The notes below the pieces were generated by a model that was not told the origin of the DNA, searched no databases, and was given only the letters and a program-made list of their open reading frames with translations. The position numbers were made by a program, and so were the translations under genes. From the NCBI GenBank assembly GCA_012295275.1, contig CM022670.1, forward strand, positions 6,440,161 to 6,504,160: a stretch of DNA of 64,000 nt. The letters run 5' to 3'. Below, piece after piece: positions 15,057 to 28,352 of this stretch (the first letter of the stretch is position 1; each line of letters opens with the position of its first letter). Source of the DNA: Chrysomallon squamiferum. Taxonomy: Eukaryota; Mollusca; Gastropoda; Neomphalida; Peltospiridae.

Positions 15057-15103
<47 letters not shown>
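15057..15103. repeat. (CA)n microsatellite
   Basis: CA array of about 47 bp with short interrupted CA runs before it. Confidence 0.95.
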
Positions 15104-15108
<5 letters not shown>

Positions 15109-15873
15109 TGTATTATGTATGTATATGTATACATTTGGTTTTGCACTGCTGAGAATTGCTAAAACCAACTGAACTTCAATAACGTTATTATGTCGCGAGC
15201 ATTTCTCTTAAAGTCACATACACACATAAATACATACACAACATTTTTAAAGTCACACATTTTACGACAGGTAAAAACCGCAGTGAAAATTCGTATACAC
15301 GAAGCAGTACGTCTGTGACAATACGATGTCGAGACATCAGTGTTTGTCTTTTTAAAACCAATTGTACATTTTAATCCGTTGAACTTTGATTCTGGTTCAA
15401 GTGGAAGTTCTCTGATATCGAGATACTAAACACAACACTTAGCTTATACATTTTAGAGTTTCTAGAAGAACGAATGGTAAAGAAACAGAATTTGATTCGA
15501 GATTAGTGACGACGATATTTGTTTGCAGTTTAGTACAACCATACAAAACGGAAGAGAAAGGTCAATACCGTGTCATATTAGACAAGCTTCCGGTTACATA
15601 CACTGGTTAATGGTGTAAGCGTTGAGTGGTCATTTGATACGAGTTAAATACATTAATAAATATAATTAATGTGGATTACTAAACAGTAAATAGGTAGAGA
15701 GAAGCCAGGTATGATTCTGTTATATTTATGAGGAAATCTGAGCTATAAACGTTTTTATATGACTTCTATAAGTACGTGTACTTGTGTGTACTTAAAAGTT
15801 TCGTAAGAATGTAAAGTTGTTATTCGCTTTTAAAACATTATGAATGGATGAAAAAAGTAGTATGAAAATTTCG

Positions 15874-15923
15874 ATTTAATTATTATTATTATTGTTATTA
15901 TATTATTATTATTACTACTACTA

Positions 15924-15974
<51 letters not shown>

Positions 15975-16103
15975 TTATACAGATACCTGCATGAAAATAA
16001 AAGGAAAATCAACACACTTTCATGTCACACCAGAACAATAATAAAAATACTGCTGTTACTACCACTTCTACTACTACTACAACTACCACTACTATTTTTA
16101 CTT

Positions 16104-16136
<33 letters not shown>

Positions 16137-16205
16137 TTACTACGATTACAACTACTTATAATAATGATGATGATAACCACCACAACAACAATAACAATAC
16201 AATAA
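15874..16205. repeat. ATT/ACT trinucleotide arrays, two blocks
   Basis: ATT then ACT repeats to about 15975, a 60-bp non-repetitive spacer, then interrupted ACT repeats to about 16150 and AAC/AAT words to 16205. Confidence 0.9.
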
Positions 16206-16953
16206 AGAATTAAGTAAGTGAGTAAGCCCCAGATTCAATTATTTTCATATTTCCTAAAATAGCGCATTCTCGCTACAAGTTTCACTGAGTAATTATGTAT
16301 TTGTCTTCAGATGTCTCATTTAATTAATGTGGAAAAAGATATACGTATGTATGTATGTATTATGTACGTACGTACATAAGTATGTACATATCTATGAAAG
16401 TACGACTGTATGTACGTATTATGTATGTATGTATGTTTGTATGTTTGAATGTATATATGTTCACATGTATGTGTAAAATAACTAGAATTAATGGATACTG
16501 CTTCTCTGCTGTAAAGATAACATTGTTACTAAGTCAGTCAGAAATAACTCATTAAAAAGCTAGTAGTTACAAATAAATCGTAATTTTAAAAAGTTATAAT
16601 TTACTGGGCTCCTATTTAATGAAACAAATCGAAGTCAGTTTATCAAATCTAAATAATATATATAGTAAAATCACTTGAAATCAACTTTGTATTGTGAAAA
16701 TATTATCATCAACATCATTATCATCATCATATATTACTACTATTATTAATGTTACTACAACAACTACAACTACTACTACTACTACTACTTATACTACGAC
16801 AATGTCTGTAGCGATTCATGGTGACTCAGCCTTTGTAACATTTTTTTCCTACTAAGATAATTGTAGCACAGTCAACAAGGGAGAGTACTTACACCGTACT
16901 ATAATGTTTTAAACCCGCCATTGTCGATGTTCTCTCCCTTAGTTTTGTTTTAA

Positions 16954-16988
<35 letters not shown>

Positions 16989-17355
16989 ATTTTGTATGTT
17001 AATTTGTTCAGATATATTATGGCTGATTTTCAATTTCGTGTTCGTGTTTATTTTATTAAATATTTTTTACCGTTTATAAATTTTGCTGATTATTAATTAA
17101 ACTAAATAATAATGAAATTTTTTTTTTTTTAAATATAAAAAAAATTTAAAACTTCATTGTATAATTTATGTATATATTTATCATGACACACACGCGCACA
17201 CACACACATATACAAAAGGATAGAAAAATAAAGATTGCAGACCGATACGTTTCGGCAAAACCTGACAAAAATCGCTAAACGTACATCATACAGCCTGACG
17301 TCCATCCGAAAATATCACATAGTGTAGTAGTGTTTTCCTCTTTTTCATAACTGTG

Positions 17356-17360
<5 letters not shown>

Positions 17361-17418
<58 letters not shown>

Positions 17419-17419
17419 C
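17361..17419. repeat. (CA)n microsatellite
   Basis: CA array with one AAAC interruption near 17401. Confidence 0.95.
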
Positions 17420-19149
17420 CCCATATTCAAACAGACAAACATATACACATACGCGACAATTAATATTTCCTAAAGTAAGTGTCGAGCTATCGCTAAACAA
17501 ATATTTTTTCATTCTTGTGAACTTGTTAACAGAATCAGTTAAAGTCTTCAGAGACTCGTTCTGAATTATACGTGACCCACACGCACAACACGCACAACAC
17601 GCGTAAGACACCTCTGCCACATTATCTAGTGTCAGACAACGAAACAACGCCGTCATTGCCTTGCTTTATAAATAATTAAAATGTATCTCTTACAATATAG
17701 CTGTTGTTTAATGAACCGTCTTTGTGGTCAGTTACATTAAACAATTACTTTTAAATGACCTTTATGAATTAATTACATTTCACTGCGAAGACCGAATTGT
17801 TTTAAATTCTCGTACAATACAAAATGGTTTTAGTACATTTGCTCACACGTGGATGTAAAAACGTGGCGGATGTGGAGGCTTAGAACCGGAAATGGAACGA
17901 CGTCAAATATGTGTAATGGCCACAATGAACTAAAGAATTGTGATTGGTGATGATGTCCACACATCGACAGGATGGTGGATTGATTTGATGACAGTTCATT
18001 AATGGAATCTCGAGCAGATGGAGTTTGAGTGGTGATGACGACACTCTGCCAGTGTTTGCTACGTACTGAACAAAACAACCGACCATACCAGGGATTACGT
18101 CATCAGATTTATGACTCGCTGGTACAGAGTTTGCGTCAACCGGAAGGATCCAGTCAAGATCGGACCAGTGAGATGTTCTTCTACTAGTGTTTCTCACTAA
18201 CTGACTTTCTTGTACAACAAAATAAACCAGATCATGATCGATGTGATACGACATGCTTGCATTGTCTCATTAATAAGATTAAACATTTATTATTCTCTTA
18301 AATGATGATGATGATGACTGTAGTAGTAACAGCAGAAGTAGTAGTTCTAGTAGCAGAAATAGATGCGGTAGAATTATAAGTAATAATAAAACTAATAATA
18401 CTATCAGAAACAGTGTTTATTAACTTATTTATAACAGCAAAGGCTGCGACAGTGACATTTAGTCTGTTATGTGAAAACACGTAAGAGTATTTTATAGTAA
18501 ACAGAATTACTGAATTACGTAGCTTTAATCTTCAGTGTTTATTAAGTTGTTTTATTTAATACTTGTAATTTAAACATATTTATGTACCAACTTGAGATGA
18601 GTATGTAATGACGATATGAGAAGTACATGAGTACTGATGTGTAAATACTTTTTCTACGTGAATGTGAACTCTCATTAACAGCTTGCTGCTTGGGTAAATG
18701 GATATTAAGTTCCATTAGAAACTAAAAAAAGCAGGTTGGTTACTTGTCTGTTTAGAGCTTTTAAAAGCATGTTCAAAATGGTTTATGCTTTAATACAAAG
18801 CGACGTTGTGTTTGCAAAAACCAGAGTAAACAATTTGCGTCACGTCTCTGCAAACATAACGTATTTGTGTGAAGTATACTGCATCAGAACCGTTACAGTG
18901 AATGTTGTGACGTGTTATACAGAATCAAAAATAACGAAAACTTTAAGGAAATAGTAGTTGATAGAAGAAAATGAAGACATGAAAAGTAAAACAAACAAAG
19001 AAAATGACAACAGAACAAAAGTAGATGGAAAGCAAAACGAAATAAAAGCAGGAAGGAAAGAGAAAAGACAGAAAAAAGGACAAAAACAAAGCCAGAATGA
19101 AAGAATTAAATCAAGGAATAAATAAATATATAAACAATTACAAAGACGT

Positions 19150-19270
19150 CAACAAACAAACAAACAAAAAATAAACAAACAAAAAATAAATAAATAAATA
19201 AATAAATAAAAATAAAATAAAATAAAATAAAATAAAATAAAATAAAATAAAATAAATAAATAAATAAAAA
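19150..19270. repeat. AAAC/AAAT/AAAAT simple repeats
   Basis: Successive CAAA, AATA and AAAAT pentanucleotide runs in one A-rich block of about 120 bp. Confidence 0.9.
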
Positions 19271-19909
19271 AAACTACGCAACAAAACAATATTAAACCAC
19301 AAAAAACCCCATTATTTTCTCCCAATACCTCAATACGTAGTAAACTTTCATTGAGCTGTAATTATGCGACCAGATGCGTCTGTTTTGCAGATGTTTTATT
19401 AAATTACTCGTGTGAACTTGCTGCAGTGTAGTTTCAATTACTCGTTATATCAGTTATTTCTACCATACATCATTTACTTTCGCCGCATTTACGTATTTCG
19501 CGTTCTAGCTGTCAAAAAGCAACAGCGATAATTAAATAAAACTTGATAAAGTGTTTGACTTTCAAAAATGCACATCCCAGATCACAGTCTAATAGTCCGG
19601 TTTAAAAAAATCAACAAAAAACCCCCAAAATCTTGTTAATTTAATATTTCAGTTAATTTCATTAAAGTAAACGCTATTCTTTAGTTTGACCTTTAAGCGG
19701 GCTGCGTTTCTTTGAAAAATTGTAAAAAAAAAAAAATCACAAACACGCACGCACGCACTTACACAAACATACAAACACAAAAAAAAACCAAAAAAAAAAA
19801 AGAATATTTAATAGCAGACGCAGCAGTAGTACAAATAGTAGTAGTAGTTTTAGTAGCAGTAATAAGTATATAAAATTACCAATCAAACAAAGTTCGTTCG
19901 TGTCTGTCT

Positions 19910-20420
19910 AGATCAGATCGATATGTTCATTGTGATCAGGACGGGCGTACTAGAGCGCCCAGCGGACGTAAGGACGTGTCACTGGTTGACTGATTGCCCA
20001 GAGTTCGTTCTGCTTTCTCTCAGGCTCTGTTTACAGATTCTCTCTGTCATTAACGTCCGTTGTGCCGCGGTCATGCAAAACACCAATGCACCATCTGAAG
20101 GCTGGCAGTTCATTACGGCAGTTTGCGGTTCTTTGCGTCTTTTAAGCGTGTCGTGTGTCAGAATCGACTGTCATACGGCGGCTTGCCTCTCTCATTTTCC
20201 TATTCACTTTCTGTCTGATCATTTCCTTCTTGTCGTTCTGTCAGCCGGTCGGCAAACCGTCAACAAAAAAACACGTGTCATTTCACTTCTTTCGCACGGA
20301 GGACGACCGCATGACGCTGTCACAGTGGTCGTGGCAAATTGATCGCACATGGCCGCCGTGATGCGGTTATTAAGTTCGGGTTTAGGTCCGCGTCTCAGCG
20401 GACGGACACTCTGAGAAACA
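19910..20420. promoter_or_regulatory. GC-richer noncoding island
   Basis: About 500 bp with many CG dinucleotides (for example AGCGCCCAGCGGACG and GCACATGGCCGCCGTG) in otherwise AT-rich DNA. Open frames of up to 139 codons occur here, but the peptides are Cys/Leu-rich with no recognisable domain, so I do not call a gene. Confidence 0.25.
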
Positions 20421-21042
20421 GTAATTGGAGAAATTCGTACAAGTATCTGTGAGAAATCTCAAATATTACACACAGACAAACAACAGATGACCTGTAGGTG
20501 GGAAACAAACTTCTGTGATGTACTTCTGTCAGGTTCTGCGTGTTTCTTTGTGGACATTTGTTTGGAAATATTCTGGAATCGACTTCTTTGTTTTTTCTTC
20601 TTCGAAACTTGGCAACAGAACTGCAAGAATTTTCTTTTCTTTTCTAATTAATTCCTCCTAAAATTAGTTTGAGTTTTTGTTGTTGTTTTCAGATTTTACA
20701 AAACTGTATTAATAAAGTGTGTTTTTCTAGAAATGAAGCTGAAACGTCACTTTTTGTAAAACTGATTAAACTGCTTGAATCCATTCAAGTAAACATAAAC
20801 ACACACACAACACACACACACACACACACACACGTACGTACATACGTTCACCTGAACCTGATTGTATACAGGATCAATCCTTTGTTAAGTCATTATTGTT
20901 CTATATCTGTTTCCAGCATGATGCTCACTATTAAGTAATATATATCTTCCTGTTTATGGGATGGTATGTACTAATGCTACATTACCTCAGTCACAGATAG
21001 AAATTATATATGATCATTAAAAACAAAATAAAACAAAATAAC

Positions 21043-21096
<54 letters not shown>

Positions 21097-21113
21097 GATG
21101 ATGATGATGATAA
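21043..21113. repeat. (AAT)n then (GAT)n microsatellite
   Basis: AAT array to about 21095 followed by a short GAT run. Confidence 0.95.
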
Positions 21114-21533
21114 TTTATTGTTTAATAATTCAGTAATTAATTGTAAAATGGTTCTACAACGGGAAAACAGTAATAACAAGGGAAGAAAGAAAACGAAGTC
21201 TGAGAAAAAACGAAACAATGGAATTAGAACAGCCTTCGTCATTGATGGATGACTTTAGAGCAACACGTCGCTAAAGATATATATTTTTTTCTCATTCTTT
21301 TTTTTACGCTAAGGAAATTATTTGCTGTTATTACCTTTAAGGACTTGACGTAAATAAATGGTGGAAGAACACCCCTAGTGGTTCGTGACGATGCTCTGTG
21401 TAACCGGAACTACTCTGTTGAGTGTGCTAATAACAGATTATAAATAGAATTCTTTTCTTTTTTTTAAAATTAAAAGTAATTAATTCTATGTATTGTGTAT
21501 CTGTGTGTATGCGAATGCGCGCGCGCGCGTGTT

Positions 21534-21657
<124 letters not shown>

Positions 21658-23999
21658 AAAGAAAACCTATATATAATCATTCTATGTATATATGTCTTCC
21701 TGGTCATCTAACCTTATTTGATTATGTGTAGGAGTATTTACATTTATTTATTTATTTTTTATTTTTATTTATTTACTTATTTATTTACTTATAATTTATT
21801 ATTATTATTTCAGTTTTTTTTATTTATTATTTATTTACTGGGGGGTGATTTTCTCTTGGTTCTTTTGTGCGTGTGTTTTATTATTTCTTTTTATATTTTT
21901 TTTTTTTGTTACTCATATTTCATTTTGCCTTTAATAAAATGCTTTTCCACGTCAAACCTTCACGTTTACAACACAACGTCTTCGTTTTTATAACTGATTG
22001 ATTGGATAAAAATAATAATAAAAACAGCCTACTTCAGAACCTTTTTGCTCTTTCCGCAGAGCAGAAATAACACATAAGACAATGTACAAATATCTTTGCT
22101 ATAAATTTCACTCAAGCGACTTGAAGAGTTTCTGAATAAATATCTTACACTACAAACGCGATCGCATTCGATCGACGCGTTTCAGCTCATTGAGTAGTTG
22201 AAATCGTTAAACGTTTTTCTCCGTCATAATAGCCGCCGTTCGCAAACCGTCGAAAAATTGATGTTCATTAAAACCAGAATATAAACAGCGAGCTGCAGGG
22301 GTCAGCGTTTTTACAAGATTAAAGATCTCCGTGAGCAATCCTTCTAACAAAGCTTCCCCCGTTCGACATGGATTTGTTCGTCCGTGCAGTTGTCATGCGT
22401 CATTGATTGACTGGCAGGTCGATAGTGCACATAATGCGCGCTACACGGACCAACACAATAGCAATGTCAATACTTTACAGTTGTTTTTGCCTTGAGCGTT
22501 TCTACGTCACTTTGTGTTTTGTGTGTGTGTGTGTGTGTGTGTGTTGTCGTCGTATCCAGGAAAAACGACGGCTTCGACTGGAGGCAACATCGGCAATCAG
22601 TGAAATTCTGTCTGCAATCAGAACCAGCCACTGGAATCAAAACACAGTTTTCTCAGTAATGCATTTCCTCAGAGAGAAAGACAGAGAGAAAATAAAATTA
22701 AAAAAATACGACGCTCGACAGGAACTGTTTTGTACAAAAGATTGAGATAAATCTATAAACATAACAAGCCATTTAAGCCTCCCGCCGCTGAACATCGCTT
22801 TCCTGTAGGTCGTGATGGGCCGCAAACTGAGTAAATAGGTTTAAAAATTCGTAAATGGGATTTTAAACTGTTAGAAAAACAAACTCAGAAGTTACTGTCA
22901 CTGCTTGTTAAATATCGTCCTTGTCATGCAGACGTTGTTTGTGATGACGTGCACGTCAGAAGTAATCAGTTAATAAACACTGTCATTAATACAGTTTGAT
23001 TTACTAACAATCACAGTATTTATCTTACTGCCATGTAGCTGCAATACGGCAGTTATCGGTAACGTCAAATAAAGCGTCGTTGTATTTGAGTTTTCGATCC
23101 CTTTTCCAATCGTTAGCGTTGTATTGTATCTTCCAATCACTGAAAAGACACTGACATAATCATCACTAGAACATAACTGGATCTAGATGCATCAAACTTA
23201 TTACGTCATATCTACGGTAAAACTCCAAATTTTAATTCAGCGAAAAACATGGACTGTTGAAATATTCCTTTCAGATTTCTCCATTTTTTTTTTTTTTTTT
23301 CTCACTTCACTGCTTGATTTAGTCATTTTCTCTGTAGTAAAATTTTTAATTTTCTTTTAAAAAGAAACAGAAAGAAAACAAATTTTTACTTGATTTTGTT
23401 TTTGTTCACATAAAAATTGTATTCCATGCGGGAATAATCAGCAAAGAACGGATATTTTTTAATTTGTTTTTTATTTTTTGTAAGTGAAAGAAAAATATTG
23501 ATTAGGGAAACTGTAACTTGATCTGTTGCAAGTAATACAAATATACATTTGATCTAAAAACAATTTAAAAATAAAAAAATATATAAAATAATTAAAATAA
23601 TAATTTCAAAAACACAGCTACACACAAAAAAAAAAAAAAAAAGAAAGAAAGAAACTCATGTAATTTAAATTTAAATTTAATTTCTAGTTTATATTTTTGT
23701 TGGACATATTTGTCTTTTCACTTCTTCGGTGATGAAACCTGTGAATAAATAAATGAATTTGTTAACGACAAAAATAAATTTGAATATATTAGTGATTATT
23801 AGGAACCTTAGGTAGAAATCATTTGTGAAATGAAATCTGTTAACTCCGTTCCATGGACTACTTTTCACTGTTAACAGAAAGATATATTTAAATGTGACAT
23901 TCCCAAGAACAGGAAACTGAAATACAATAGCCTAGGCTAGAAAAGCCAGAAATGGACTGGTATAGAAAAGGTACAATGCGTGAACAAACGAGTGAGGAA

Positions 24000-24054
24000 T
24001 TTTAGGACATATCACACAAATCCGACCAATGCCCTAACCACTAGGCTATGTCAG
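24000..24054 (-). mobile_element. tRNA-like A-box fragment
   Basis: Read on the minus strand, GACATAGCCTAGTGGTTAGG followed by GCATTGG is a classic tRNA-type A-box region as found at the head of many SINEs. No B box follows, so it is a truncated or decayed copy. Confidence 0.45.
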
Positions 24055-25155
24055 TACTTGTACTGCTGCGTGGAATTTCTATAAATAGCAGATAAGTGAC
24101 GACACATCGTAATTTATCAACACTTTCTTTTACAAGTAATTTCAAAGGGACAGACAGACACTGGTTAATTTTTAATGTCCTTTTTAAAAACACAAAGATA
24201 TCCTTATTGCACTTTATCTTCGCACGTGGTGGTTTTGTAAGGAACTAATCAAGAATAACTTTCAGTGTTTTCACACGTACGTAATTACAAATACTAGTTA
24301 AGAACGGTCAGTGTCTTGTACTAGTGTTAACCTCTCGCTGTGTGTAGTAGTTGTAGTGTTTGTCTAAGAAGCTGTTACAGCCACTGTCCTCGTGTTTTCG
24401 TTGATCAGTTTTCCACTTCGTGACCGGCAGATGAAGGTTTGTGGTAGGAGCTGTCCTGTAAGTGTGTGTTACACACAAAAGAGGGTTTAGTTTCAGCCGT
24501 TGTAAGTAGTCAATGAATTGACGACAGCGCTTTTTCTGTATCTTCATTCCACCAAACACCACAGACACTCTCACAAACCGTTAATACTGAAAAATGTTAA
24601 GAAATCTTCATTAACTTCAGTACTATAATGTAATTTAAATAATCCTATTAGTTTATAATTTAAACACAAGAGGTCAGTGACTCAGTCTGCTGTACAGACA
24701 GCAGTAGTGTTAGTCAGTGAGACTTGTTATCTTGAAACCATTAACTTGATTTATCCGTGCTATTACACTCTGAGCTATCTAACTGAGCAATCAGATTCCT
24801 GTATTAATTAATATAACAAAAAAAGTCTGAGTTAGTCAAAGAAGAGCTGGCCTCTTGTAATATTATTAATATTGCGTAATATCAACATCTTCTAATACTA
24901 TCAGTATCTTGTAATATCGTCAGTGTTGTGTAATATTATCAATGTGGTGTAATTTGATTGATATATTGTAATATTATCAATATCGTGTAATATCAATATC
25001 TTGTAATATTGTCAGTGTTGTGTAATATTATCAATTTTTTATATTTCTAGTCATATTTTGTAATACCATCGTTAACTTGTTGTCAATATCAGTAAAGTAA
25101 TAATGTTTTGTTATATTACCAATAACTTATAAAGTTGTCAATATCTATAAAATTA

Positions 25156-25303
25156 TCATATTTTGTAAAATCATTATTAACTTGTAAAGTGGTCATATTT
25201 TGTAAAATCATTATTAACTTGTAAAGTGGTCATATTTTGTAAAATCATAATTAACTTGTAAAGTGGACACATTTTGTAATATCATTATTAACGTGTAAAG
25301 TGG
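25156..25303. repeat. 37-nt tandem repeat, four copies
   Basis: Units start at 25156, 25193, 25230 and 25267. The core reads as TTGTAAAATCATTATTAAC followed by TTGTAAAGTGG. The last copy is the most diverged. Upstream, from about 24860, a looser array of TGTAATATTATCAAT-like words seems to be an older form of the same repeat. Confidence 0.85.
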
Positions 25304-25479
25304 TCAGTGTCTAATACCAACCAGTGGTTCTGGTGTAGCTGGTGTCCTTGCGAGGATTTTCTTCTTGTCTGACTGTTCACTGCAGCCAGCGTCCAGACTC
25401 ACAAGTGTTGTTTTCTGTCACACACATCTGTGAGCTGTGACCCCAGGACACCAATTTCACAAGTTAAATACTACTCAAG

Positions 25480-25566
25480 AGGCCCTCTAGCTCAAACCGA
25501 TCATGACATGATGACATGTTTGTATGATCCGAGCAAAACTGTAAGGACACGAGTTCGAATCTCTGT
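25480..25566 (+). mobile_element. tRNA-like fragment, probable decayed SINE or tRNA pseudogene
   Basis: GGCCCTCTAGCTCAAACC resembles the 5' and D-arm (A-box) part of a tRNA. GAGTTCGAATCTC at 25551-25563 matches the T-loop/B-box. The stretch between does not fold into an obvious anticodon arm, so a functional tRNA is unlikely. Confidence 0.45.
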
Positions 25567-27445
25567 ATCTAGTGCAATCATTAGAAAGTTAGATTGCATG
25601 GAATGAAGGCGTTTTATCTTAAGCTACGATTTAACGTTTCAGATAGTTGCTCGGTACTTATTCTGGACAATGGAACAGCGTGTATTAAATTAACAAATGG
25701 TTAAATTAATTAGAAATCTAGTATCGCTACAATTAATAAATATTTAAAGTGAATGGATTCTCTCTAAAGTTACAATGTCTAAAGTAGTAACTCGATACCC
25801 AGAGCCGACTTAAAATGTTCCTATGAAAATAAGTGTAAGATAAACCACTACTATCTCACTAACATCATTTCCACTATATATTTCATCGTAGGAGGCTTTT
25901 GTCCTATCTTGTTTTTTCACTGTGGAGGATTGTCCTTTGATGCAAATCCTCTGAGGGCTTTTGTCGCCTGTGCATTTTTGGACTGGGCGGGGGCTTGTGT
26001 CCTACATTGACTAAAACGCAGTATTTGCACTGTACGTGACAGTAACGTAAACTGACACAGACCAGAACTGCAGACAGCAGAGTGAGCAGTGTCAGAGTTT
26101 TCAAACACCTCACTACTCACAGCTGACAGCGAGTGTAAAACAAGACAACTTCAGTTATTAACTCTGCAGACTCACTGTTAACGTGCACTTCAGCTACAAC
26201 AACAACTTAAAAAATTATTCAATAATAGTGAACTTTTCTCTTTTCTTTATTGTGTACTTTTTAATATGTTTTTAATTTTTTTTTTTTTTTTTTTTTTTTT
26301 TTTGTCTGCCTTGGAAATAAAAACACATTTCAATTAAGTTAACTGTTAAACGCTTAAGAAAGCTGTAATCGTTTACTTTATTCCTTATTGCTTTAGAACT
26401 GCTTTGTTTGGTTTATTAATAATTTTATTTTTCAAACCTGAACATCGCTGTTTTTATGGACTCGAGATGTTTTCGCAAAACGTGTCGCGGATATTTGTTA
26501 TTTGTTATTACACAGAGAGCGATTACTAACAACGTCGTCATGGCTGTGTTTGAAGAAGAAGAAAAAACTAATACATGAGCTGTAAAGAACGAAGAAGAAG
26601 AAAAAAATAGCAATAAAATACTGACTGCACATTATTAAGTAATCTTTGACACTGGAGGACACGACTTACTGCTTCGTTTTAGCCGATCGTTTTTCAATCT
26701 GTGACCGCCTCGGGTCAAAGTGAAACTCAAATTGACTGACTTGTAATGAAAGAACGTATTCTTTAATTTTTAATTAAGACGAACACTCTTCACTCATCGA
26801 TATTTTGCAAAATGCCATCGCGTTGAGTGGTGATCATAAGCCAGGAGAGGCAGTGATGATGATCCATTTTTAGCCAGCTTCTCGTTAGAACATCCCGTCA
26901 GATCGATACCCTAAGACAGTTACTAATATAGCGTCGTTTACAAAGTTTCAACAAGTTATTAATATAGCCGCGATGAGAGTGTGAAAACCAGTTTTGAGAT
27001 AGTTACCTATACATTATAGCAACGACACCATTACAAATATTCACACTGAAGACAGCTATACTGCATATTATGACTGAAGCGTTTTAAATAGCAGTTAAAT
27101 ATGCAGCAACGACGATGCCACAAACACCATACATAACAATACGAATCACACAAACTAAAGATGAAATTAATATGACAACGTCATTCTGTTAATTATCAAT
27201 ATAGTGACAAAAACGACGTCGTTTGATATTTGAATAGCAGAGACATCATTTCCAGCTTTATGTGATTGATACAACATAGCTGTTCTGACGTTACAAGATT
27301 TCAACGACTTCTATAACAACCACGTCTAATATAAATACAACGACAAGTTAATATTACCATTATAAATATTAAGTTCAAATATTTATTTTATTTTTTTGAT
27401 TGGTGATACCAATATAAAATAATGAAACAGTTTTGAGAAATTATT

Positions 27446-27447
<2 letters not shown>

Positions 27448-27530
<83 letters not shown>
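27448..27530. repeat. (CA)n microsatellite
   Basis: Pure CA array of about 83 bp. Confidence 0.97.
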
Positions 27531-27537
<7 letters not shown>

Positions 27538-28319
27538 AGCCTAAGTCTCCTTCTGCCAAAACAAAATTTCAACTTAATCATTGCACTTTCGGGGATATAT
27601 CCTTACATTAAAATATTTATTCCATTTTTATTTTTATCTTTGTTTTCTTTTTCGTCAACATTATCATTATCATCATCTTTTTTTTTTTTTTTTTTTTTTT
27701 TTTTCTATAATCTGTTTGGACTAATACGAGACACATAATTATTAATCTTATTTATAAACCTCTGTGTAAGAACGAGCTGAGTCCCGTGGGCACGTGACGT
27801 CGACAGAGGAGAGGACCACGCCTGCACTGGCACGCAGGCTGCTGTTGGTTGTGGTGGACATTAAACCTACTTCACAAAACGATCTGGCGCGTGCCACGCC
27901 GCCTGTCAGAGATCTACTGGATTTCTCGCCATCCACCTGATCCCGGTTCGGATTAGCGCGTGCAGATGGAACTCTCCAGTCATTAAAACATCACAATATT
28001 GTCTCACCGGAAGTGATAAATGTCAAGCAGGGAAATTCTTCAGTCGAGAGTTTGACAGGACTGGAAAATGTCGATGACACATTCGCGTTGCAAATTTCTT
28101 CTTTTAGCCGTCGTTAAAACGTATCTGCGGCGGTGTGTGAATGTAGTTTTTTATATTTCAAATGATGACAATAATTAAGTACAGATATACAATAACGAGA
28201 TAGTGAGCGACTCATAACACTTCTCTGTTTTCGTGACATCATTTTATAGTAAAAAATGTTCAAAGATTCCTACAGTTCTATAGTTATTTATTTAGACCAT
28301 GAAAGTTGAAAAAAAAAAA

Positions 28320-28352
<33 letters not shown>

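Noticed and set aside
17880-18254. Minus-strand open frame of 124 codons
   Set aside because: No recognisable domain and no clear splice or start context. A frame of this length is possible by chance in this more GC-balanced patch.
19923-20342. Plus-strand open frame of 139 codons
   Set aside because: Cys/Leu/Val-rich peptide without known motifs. Open length is explained by higher GC content.
22407-22745. Plus-strand open frame of 112 codons
   Set aside because: Crosses a GT repeat that gives a Val-Cys run. The remainder has no recognisable domain.
24308-24574. Minus-strand open frame of 88 codons
   Set aside because: No family resemblance. It ends in non-coding-looking sequence with no matching exon nearby.
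25156-25303. Regular repeat array considered as CRISPR
   Set aside because: Direct tandem repeat without unique spacers, in a eukaryotic context.
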